Assembly: GCA_937937835.1 (NCBI GenBank)
Contig: CALDBJ010000115.1
Location: 1-11,919 of the forward strand
DNA from: an uncultured Collinsella sp.
GTDB lineage: Bacteria > Actinomycetota > Coriobacteriia > Coriobacteriales > Coriobacteriaceae
Reading direction: 5' to 3'
Length of the DNA: 11,919 nt
Below the pieces are notes generated by a model. The model ran no database searches, was not told where the DNA came from, and saw nothing but the letters and a program-made list of their open reading frames with translations. Positions 7,228 through 11,919 of the stretch are shown here, piece after piece. Both the position numbers and the translations under genes were made by a program. The stretch's first letter is position 1. The number at the start of each line of letters is the position of its first letter.

Positions 7228-7246
7228 ACCAATAAGAAAGGACGTC

Positions 7247-8377
7247 ATGCAGCCCAAAGCCGCACGCAACATACCCACCGAAGCGCTGCGTTTGGTCGCG
7301 GTCGCCGGCATCGCGGTGTTCCACACCTTTCAGTGGACCTTCCAAGCCGTCTGCGTCGGCGCCGTGGAATATGCCCCACTTGCGATGTTCCCCTATTCCG
7401 GCGTACTCGGTTTTATTAACTTGCTTGGCTGCTGGGCCAACGAGGTCTTCTTTATGATCTCGGGCTATTTTCTCATCGCTTCGGCCGCGCGTGCTTGGGA
7501 CGGTGGAGCAACGTGGAAGTCGCAAATGCAACGGACGGCGCAGCGCCTTGGCAAGGTCATTATGCCCACTGCGTTTTATTGCCTCGTGGCGCTCGCGTGG
7601 TCCACGGTCGTCTCACCCATTCCCGATGTTACCCTCAATACGCACTATTGGTACACGCTTGGGCTTGAGTTTATCTGGGTCTATGCCGCCACAGTTTTCA
7701 TGGCGCCATGGTTTGGACTGGCCAAGAGCCGACTCTCCCAGAAAACCTACACGACGACGGTCATCGCCGTTGGAATCCTCGTATTCGTTGTTAACGGGTA
7801 TTTGGCCGCCATGAGTGCGACAAGCGCCGGCGAGTTTTCTTGGCTCCAAAAGCTCATGAGCGCTACCACGTACGTAGTCGCGTTTTTGATCGGCGGACTG
7901 CTCCGCGACGTAACCGACGCCATGGATTCGGACAGGGCGGGCGCCTTGGGCATGCGCTCGCTCGTAACGGTTTTGGCGCTCGCCACCATCCTGGAAGGAG
8001 CACTCTCCTTCACCGGCAACCTCACGGCGATGGCAGTCCTCTCCTACAAATCAACCTCGTTGATCTCGTTTGCCCTCGCTGCCGCCTCTCTGCTCTTTGC
8101 GGCGACCCGGCGCAGGGCCTCAGGCAATCCACGGACCGCAGGTGTCATCGTCACCTTATCGACCGCCACGCTTGGTTTCTATGTGATGCAGTCGCTCACC
8201 AGTAGCCTGTGGCGTCCCGTCTTCAATACGTTGCTCGCAAACATACTGATCAGCCAAAACAGCCCGGCAGCTATATGTATCGTCACGGGTATCGTCATTA
8301 GCATCGTCTTTGCTCTGGCACTTCTCATCATCGATGCAACTAGAAGTCTTATTGAACGCAAGCTCAAGAGGCAATAG
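7247..8377 (+). CDS. Membrane acyltransferase, acyltransferase-3 (OafA/YrhL-like) family
   Basis: A 376-residue polytopic membrane protein, mostly hydrophobic segments separated by short polar loops. The first segment contains R15 and H26 (in ALRLVAVAGIAVFH), the Arg and His pattern typical of the acyltransferase-3 family, where the His is the likely catalytic residue. FFMISGYFL at 68-76 matches the family's conserved FFxxSGY block. The family commonly transfers acetyl or other acyl groups to sugars of surface polysaccharides, so decoration of the glycan made by the neighbouring genes is a reasonable inference. The length is normal. I chose the ATG at 7247 because AGAAAGGA lies four bases upstream and the consensus -10 at 7201-7206 lies inside the longer open frame from 7190. 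It is transcribed divergently from the glycosyltransferase run. The acyl group and target are unknown. Confidence 0.85.
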   Translation: MQPKAARNIPTEALRLVAVAGIAVFHTFQWTFQAVCVGAVEYAPLAMFPYSGVLGFINLLGCWANEVFFMISGYFLIASAARAWDGGATWKSQMQRTAQRLGKVIMPTAFYCLVALAWSTVVSPIPDVTLNTHYWYTLGLEFIWVYAATVFMAPWFGLAKSRLSQKTYTTTVIAVGILVFVVNGYLAAMSATSAGEFSWLQKLMSATTYVVAFLIGGLLRDVTDAMDSDRAGALGMRSLVTVLALATILEGALSFTGNLTAMAVLSYKSTSLISFALAAASLLFAATRRRASGNPRTAGVIVTLSTATLGFYVMQSLTSSLWRPVFNTLLANILISQNSPAAICIVTGIVISIVFALALLIIDATRSLIERKLKRQ

Positions 8378-8415
8378 ACACGCTGCCGTCAGACGCTAAA
8401 GCCGCTACAGCCGTG

Positions 8416-8435
8416 GCAGGTTCCTGCGTTTTATT
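8416..8435 (+). terminator. Weak possible terminator after the acyltransferase gene
   Basis: GCAGG and CCTGC flank a two-base TT (or a four-base stem with loop GTTC) and are followed by GTTTTATT. It sits 38 bases past the stop codon in the expected place, but the stem is short and the T tract is interrupted, so it may not work. Confidence 0.25.
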
Positions 8436-8441
8436 CAAAGC

Positions 8442-8472
8442 TTGCCGCCAAGGTGCGCCGAGCCTTTACAAT
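8442..8472 (+). promoter_or_regulatory. Possible promoter of the GlfT-like gene
   Basis: TTGCCG (8442-8447) and TACAAT (8467-8472) are separated by 19 bases, which is longer than ideal. A start near 8479 would give a leader of about 70 bases before the ATG at 8548. The 170-base gap between the two genes leaves room for an independent promoter, but this match is modest. Confidence 0.3.
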
Positions 8473-8547
8473 AGGACAGTCCCAAGGACGTATTCGATAG
8501 CTTCCGCGCTGCACTCACCCGCCGCGCGTGAAAGGATATATTGCCCC

Positions 8548-9567
8548 ATGCCTTCAACCCTTCCCGCTCCCATCGATAAGCTCGCCATTGTCGTCGTTAC
8601 GTACAAGCGCCAGGAACTCCTGGCCAATTTGTTCGACTCCATGACCGAGCTCACGGCAACGCCCTGGCGCATCGTGATTGTCGATAACGAGAATTCGCGC
8701 GAGACCGAGGCCATGTGCACCGCATTCAACGAGCGCCTGGCCAACCTGTGGGGCATCGACACCGAGCAGCCCGACGCGCAGGGCGGCACCGACCGTGTCA
8801 TCTACGCCCCGCAGCTCGAAAACGGCGGCGGTGCGGGCGGCTTCTCCGCCGGCACTAAATGCGCCTACGACTTGGGGGCCCAGTGGTTCTGGGTCATGGA
8901 CGACGACGTGCTCGTCATCCCCGAAGGCATCGAGCGCTTGGCCAAGTGGACCGACCGCTACGACGTCATCCAGGGTTCGCGCCTAGACTTTGACGGCGGC
9001 GCTTTCTTTTGGCAGTACCAACTCATCCTTTCACTCGGCATTCCCAACCCTGTCGCCAAGTGGGACCTGGGACCCGAGGGCTACCGCGCCATGAACCAGC
9101 TGTGCTTTGAGGGCGGCATGTTCTCGCGCCGCGTGGTCGACAAGATCGGCCTGCCCGATGCGCGATTCTTCATCTACGGCGACGATGCCTGCTACGGCTA
9201 TGTAGCCAGCCAGCACTTCCCCGCCGCCGTTGTTGCCGACGTTGTACTCAAGCGCGCCCGCGCCGTCTCTAATTGGGACATTGCCGGCAAGCGCCAGCTC
9301 AACTCTACGAGCGACACCAACCGCTACTACATCATGCGCAACCGCGGCTTCCTCGCTCGCTATATGCAGATCTACGGTGACTACCACCCCATGCTGTTCC
9401 GCCTGGGCAATGCCGCGACCTTCTGCAAGGAATTCATTCGCCTGGCTGCGGTCGATAAGTGCTTTAAGACCGGCATTCCGGCGCTGCGCCGCGGCATGAA
9501 GGACGCCCGCAAGATCATCAAGGATCCCAACTGGAAGCCCATGCCGCCCATGAAGGACACCGAGTAA
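8548..9567 (+). CDS. Family 2 glycosyltransferase, galactofuranosyltransferase-like
   Basis: A 339-residue GT2 enzyme. It opens LAIVVVTYKRQ at 12-22, has VDNENS at 45-50, then the block NGGGAGGFSAG at 92-102 and WVMDDD at 115-120. The glycine-rich block followed by a DDD metal site is typical of the galactofuranosyltransferase group (GlfT1/GlfT2-like, COG1216). FIYGDDACYG at 208-217 supplies the later acidic pair, probably including the catalytic base, and YYIMRN at 260-265 is another family-like block. The C-terminal tail is basic. I chose the ATG at 8548: AAAGGA lies upstream (spacing 11, rather long), the glycosyltransferase fold starts right after it, and the longer frame from 8413 has no domain sequence. 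It stands alone between an acyltransferase and a convergent gene. Transfer of galactofuranose is suggested by family only; rhamnose or another sugar is possible. Confidence 0.85.
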   Translation: MPSTLPAPIDKLAIVVVTYKRQELLANLFDSMTELTATPWRIVIVDNENSRETEAMCTAFNERLANLWGIDTEQPDAQGGTDRVIYAPQLENGGGAGGFSAGTKCAYDLGAQWFWVMDDDVLVIPEGIERLAKWTDRYDVIQGSRLDFDGGAFFWQYQLILSLGIPNPVAKWDLGPEGYRAMNQLCFEGGMFSRRVVDKIGLPDARFFIYGDDACYGYVASQHFPAAVVADVVLKRARAVSNWDIAGKRQLNSTSDTNRYYIMRNRGFLARYMQIYGDYHPMLFRLGNAATFCKEFIRLAAVDKCFKTGIPALRRGMKDARKIIKDPNWKPMPPMKDTE

Positions 9568-9591
9568 CGGAAGCCGGAAACACCTCAGCTC

Positions 9592-11388
9592 TTAAAGCCG
9601 CTGGTACACCGTAGCCACATGCTGTCCATCAAACCCAAACCCCCAGCGCATGCGGCCAACGCCGGGGCGTGGTACACGAATTTCGTCGATGCCGTCGCGC
9701 TCTATGTCGAGTAGCGACTGCACGGCCAGCAATTCCAACCCCAGCGCATCCACATCGGGGTCATACATCATATTGATCGTTATAAGCGGGCGCTCGTCCA
9801 GCATGCCGATCGTGTCAGCTACGTCGAACACAGCGCCCGTAGGAAAAACCTGGATGTCCCAGCGACCCGCGCCACACTTTCGCCTCGAAGCAGGATTGGC
9901 ATAGCCCGGCAAGCCAAAGCAGAGCCCCTGCAAGAGCAGATGATATGGCAGCGGCTTATCTGGGTCGGTCTCACCGATACCCGCATCCCCCAGGATGCGG
10001 CTTAGCGCCCGCCTCACGGTATCCTCGTTCCCACGGCACAGCCCGTCGCGAAACGCATCGACATCTCGAGTGTCTTCGGCAGCGTACTCAAACCACTCAA
10101 CAATCACTAGACGCAAGGCCTGGCGAAGCTCTTTATTGGGCAATCGCAAAGCACGGAGGCGATCGCCACGCTCTGGCTCCTCAGTCATATCCGTCGTGAG
10201 AAAACCAGACAGATACAGCGCTGTCCACATGCCATCGTCAGGCGAGACATCTGGCTCTGCAGCGCCCAAACAAAGCGGGACCTCAGCGCACCCATGGGCC
10301 TCGAGCAAATCAAACAAGACCGAAAGGCGGTCGAGATTCCACCCGGCAACTACCCTACTCAGGCAATCCGCATACCCATACAGATCGGCGCGCACAGGCG
10401 CCGTGCAGCCTCGGTCCAGAAAACCGATCACACGCGCTGGACTCGAGCAATAGGCCCTGCCAAACCGATACCCCTCGAGCCATTCACGCGCATCATCCAG
10501 GTATTCCTCGCGCCCAGCATGATTCAAAAGAGCCTCGACCTCGGCATCCGAAAAACCGAAACATCGGTCACACCACTCCGACAGCGGCGTCGTCAGACAA
10601 TACGAGCAGCCGCGCGAAGAAAGCGCCGCTTCGGCAGGACCGGGACGCTCCCCCATCAGACACGTCAGCCGCAACGAATCGCGCGCAGTGGCAATGGCGT
10701 CAAACAGCACACGGTCAAGTAGTTCTGCCGGATCGGCACCGGAAGCGCCCCTCGCGCTTGCACGGCCCAACCATGCCGCATCGTACCCATCAACGAGCAA
10801 TACAACTTGCTCATCGCAGGCAATCTCCAGCAGCTCTATGAGCACACCGAGCACCGAGTCAACCTCGTCCGCGCTCGCCACGCCACGCGCGACACGTTCG
10901 ATGTGACGTACCTTATCTCGAGCTAAATCCGGAGCCTCCAAGAGCGCCAGCAGGCGGGCGCACTCGCCCGAAAGAGCATCGCGCAGGACGTCGGCAACAG
11001 CGGCGCCACGCCTCGCAGCGCCAGAAAAGTCCAGCGATATCACCGGATAGCAAGCGTACTCATCCCGATAACGCCCGCCGTCCGCATCCCAAATCTGAGC
11101 ATCGGCAAACGAGCTCCGACCGGTGCGACCGACCGCGGGACGCTCCAGAAAAGCCCTGAGCATCGACAAGTTCATGCTCTTGCCAAAACCCTCGGGTCGA
11201 CAGCACACCACAACGGACGCGTCGCAGTCCAACACATCGGCAATAAACATGGTCTTATCGATCAGCATGCAACGACCAATGGCATCGGCAAAATCATGTA
11301 CACCGACCGGCATAACCGCATCATCGACATGGTTGACAAGCCGTACGCCAAAAGTATCGGCACTGTTGCAATACTCCTGTTCAGACAC
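9592..11388 (-). CDS. AAA-ATPase-like/PD-(D/E)XK family protein with degenerate active sites
   Basis: A 598-residue protein laid out like the AAA-ATPase_like plus PDDEXK_9 proteins common in gut anaerobes. The start region VGVHDF at 28-33 and LIDKTMFI at 42-49 is typical. RPEGFGKS at 64-71 replaces the usual RPRRFGKS P-loop, and YPVISLDF is at 114-121. LLVDGYD at 197-203 stands where relatives have LIDEYD, so the Walker B glutamate is a glycine. EWLEGYRFG at 302-310 is another family block. Near the C-terminus GAGRWDI (506-512) matches the nuclease GR-D-I block, but the expected E-x-K strand reads PLITINMMY (534-542) with neither Glu nor Lys. The start is GTG at 11386-11388 after AGGGAG. It converges on the GlfT-like gene with only 24 bases between them. 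The family's role is unsettled; this copy is probably not an active nuclease. Confidence 0.8.
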   Translation of the reverse strand: MSEQEYCNSADTFGVRLVNHVDDAVMPVGVHDFADAIGRCMLIDKTMFIADVLDCDASVVVCCRPEGFGKSMNLSMLRAFLERPAVGRTGRSSFADAQIWDADGGRYRDEYACYPVISLDFSGAARRGAAVADVLRDALSGECARLLALLEAPDLARDKVRHIERVARGVASADEVDSVLGVLIELLEIACDEQVVLLVDGYDAAWLGRASARGASGADPAELLDRVLFDAIATARDSLRLTCLMGERPGPAEAALSSRGCSYCLTTPLSEWCDRCFGFSDAEVEALLNHAGREEYLDDAREWLEGYRFGRAYCSSPARVIGFLDRGCTAPVRADLYGYADCLSRVVAGWNLDRLSVLFDLLEAHGCAEVPLCLGAAEPDVSPDDGMWTALYLSGFLTTDMTEEPERGDRLRALRLPNKELRQALRLVIVEWFEYAAEDTRDVDAFRDGLCRGNEDTVRRALSRILGDAGIGETDPDKPLPYHLLLQGLCFGLPGYANPASRRKCGAGRWDIQVFPTGAVFDVADTIGMLDERPLITINMMYDPDVDALGLELLAVQSLLDIERDGIDEIRVPRPGVGRMRWGFGFDGQHVATVYQRL

Positions 11389-11421
11389 TGTAACTTCTCC
11401 CTAAAACGTAGCACGAGGCCC

Positions 11422-11427
11422 ATTGTA
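11422..11427 (-). promoter_or_regulatory. Possible -10 box of the ATPase-like gene
   Basis: TACAAT on the minus strand about 34 bases before the GTG at 11388. No good -35 lies at normal spacing. It is plausible because the gene follows a terminator and needs its own promoter. Confidence 0.28.
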
Positions 11428-11520
11428 GCGAGCAGTTCAAGCACAACGCTGCATCCGCGCAAAGGCATCGGGCAACGGTAGGAACAAAGGCCTTGAGGGG
11501 GCATAACAAATCGTTGTGCA

Positions 11521-11559
11521 ACAAAAATGGGGCCCGATGCAACTGCACCGGCCCCCATT
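11521..11559 (-). terminator. Intrinsic terminator of the cell-wall-anchored protein gene
   Basis: Read on the minus strand, AATGGGGGCC pairs with GGCCCCATT (one bulged base), and the stem runs into TTTTTGTT. It lies 34 bases past the stop codon of the gene ending at 11593. The strong G+C-rich stem plus T tract is a classic rho-independent terminator, and it isolates that gene from the ATPase-like gene downstream. Confidence 0.75.
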
Positions 11560-11592
11560 GCGAATCTTTAGCTGTCGGGCAACCGAAAGGGA

Positions 11593-11919
11593 CTACTCCT
11601 CGGAGTCGTTCTGCCCAGCAGCCTTCTTTTGCTGATCGAGCTTATGCTTACCACTTACGATAGACGTAGCGCCCAGTGTGGCCAAGCTTGCACTGGCAAG
11701 GCTCGCCATCACGATCAAGTCGCCCGTCTTGGGCATATTGCCGCCAGATGACTTGGTAGTTGTAGTCGTCGTGGTAGTAGTGGTCACCGTTTTGGAGCCA
11801 TTTTGCTCTTGGCTCTGGTTGTCGACACCGCTCTTGTCGTCGTCTTCGGACTGTTTCTTTTCGTCCTCGCCCTGCTGCTTTTCGCCCTCGGTCTTGCTCT
11901 TGTCCTTCTCCTCAGATTC
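11593..11919 (-). CDS. C-terminal end of a sortase-anchored cell-wall protein (partial)
   Basis: The last 108 residues of a surface protein that starts beyond the right edge. The order is a highly charged Lys/Glu/Asp/Gln stretch (residues 1-33 of the fragment), a short neutral linker, a run of ten threonines after a Val, then KSSGG. The sorting signal is MPKTG (11722-11736), a variant of LPXTG with Met in place of Leu. A hydrophobic helix of about 22 residues (LIVMASLASASL onward) and a tail starting KHK complete it. Sortase would cut between Thr and Gly and link the protein to peptidoglycan. The charged and Thr-rich parts look like a wall-spanning stalk. The tail after the membrane helix is about 18 residues and ends acidic (NDSEE), longer than usual. 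The function of the exposed part cannot be seen. A terminator follows. Confidence 0.8.
   Translation of the reverse strand, partial: ESEEKDKSKTEGEKQQGEDEKKQSEDDDKSGVDNQSQEQNGSKTVTTTTTTTTTTKSSGGNMPKTGDLIVMASLASASLATLGATSIVSGKHKLDQQKKAAGQNDSEE
11755..11790 (-). repeat. Thr-codon (ACN) triplet tract
   Basis: Twelve codons, eleven ACN and one GTG, encode a Thr/Val run directly before the sorting signal. Mixed third bases (ACC, ACT, ACG, ACA) make slippage less likely than in a pure repeat, but changes in copy number would stay in frame and alter stalk length. Confidence 0.6.

Noticed and set aside
7190..7246. 19-codon upstream extension of the acyltransferase gene
   Set aside because: It includes the consensus TATAAT at 7201-7206, and a good ribosome binding site precedes the ATG at 7247.
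8413..8547. 45-codon upstream extension of the GlfT-like gene
   Set aside because: The extension has no domain-like sequence and contains the likely promoter region; the ATG at 8548 sits right before the GT-A fold.
1..11919. CRISPR arrays, tRNA or rRNA genes, insertion sequences
   Set aside because: No regularly spaced repeats, cloverleaf-like segments, transposase motifs or terminal inverted repeats were seen on either strand.

Overview
The window looks like part of a cell-envelope polysaccharide locus from a moderately G+C-rich Gram-positive bacterium. Pointers to the host are a sortase-anchored surface protein (MPKTG motif), strong Shine-Dalgarno sites in front of TTG or GTG starts, and a dense set of family-2 glycosyltransferases. 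My best guess is an intestinal actinobacterium of the class Coriobacteriia (Collinsella-like). This is an inference from style, and no marker gene here proves it.

Layout. Positions 1-228 (+ strand) hold what look like the 3' ends of one or two unidentified genes. Positions 225-7135 (- strand) are a compact run of five glycosyltransferase genes, read from 7135 down to 225. The order is type A (6032-7135), type B (4985-6025), type A' (3792-4910), type B' (2712-3779) and a large enzyme with two GT-A domains (225-2711). Junctions are 0 to 12 bases except for one 74-base gap between B and A'. Across a short divergent promoter region (7136-7246) lies a membrane acyltransferase (7247-8377, + strand). 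It is followed by a single GT2 enzyme resembling galactofuranosyltransferases (8548-9567, + strand). Converging on that gene is a 598-residue AAA-ATPase-like/PD-(D/E)XK family protein (9592-11388, - strand) whose key catalytic residues appear to be missing. The right edge carries the C-terminal end of a cell-wall-anchored protein (11593-11919, - strand) with a clear intrinsic terminator behind it.

How it works together. The five minus-strand enzymes probably add successive sugars to a lipid-linked glycan in the cytoplasm. The acyltransferase could decorate the glycan, and the GlfT-like enzyme could add further residues. No flippase, polymerase, ligase or sugar-nucleotide synthesis gene is visible, so the cluster is incomplete here and the glycan cannot be named. 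The ATPase-like gene seems unrelated to the pathway and has its own start signals.

The most interesting points are the A-B-A'-B' arrangement with its strongly uneven conservation, the doubly degenerate ATPase/nuclease protein, the gene remnant at the left edge, and two divergent promoters that share one AT-rich core. I found no RNA genes, CRISPR arrays or insertion sequences. I do not see clear evidence for a wholly new system.
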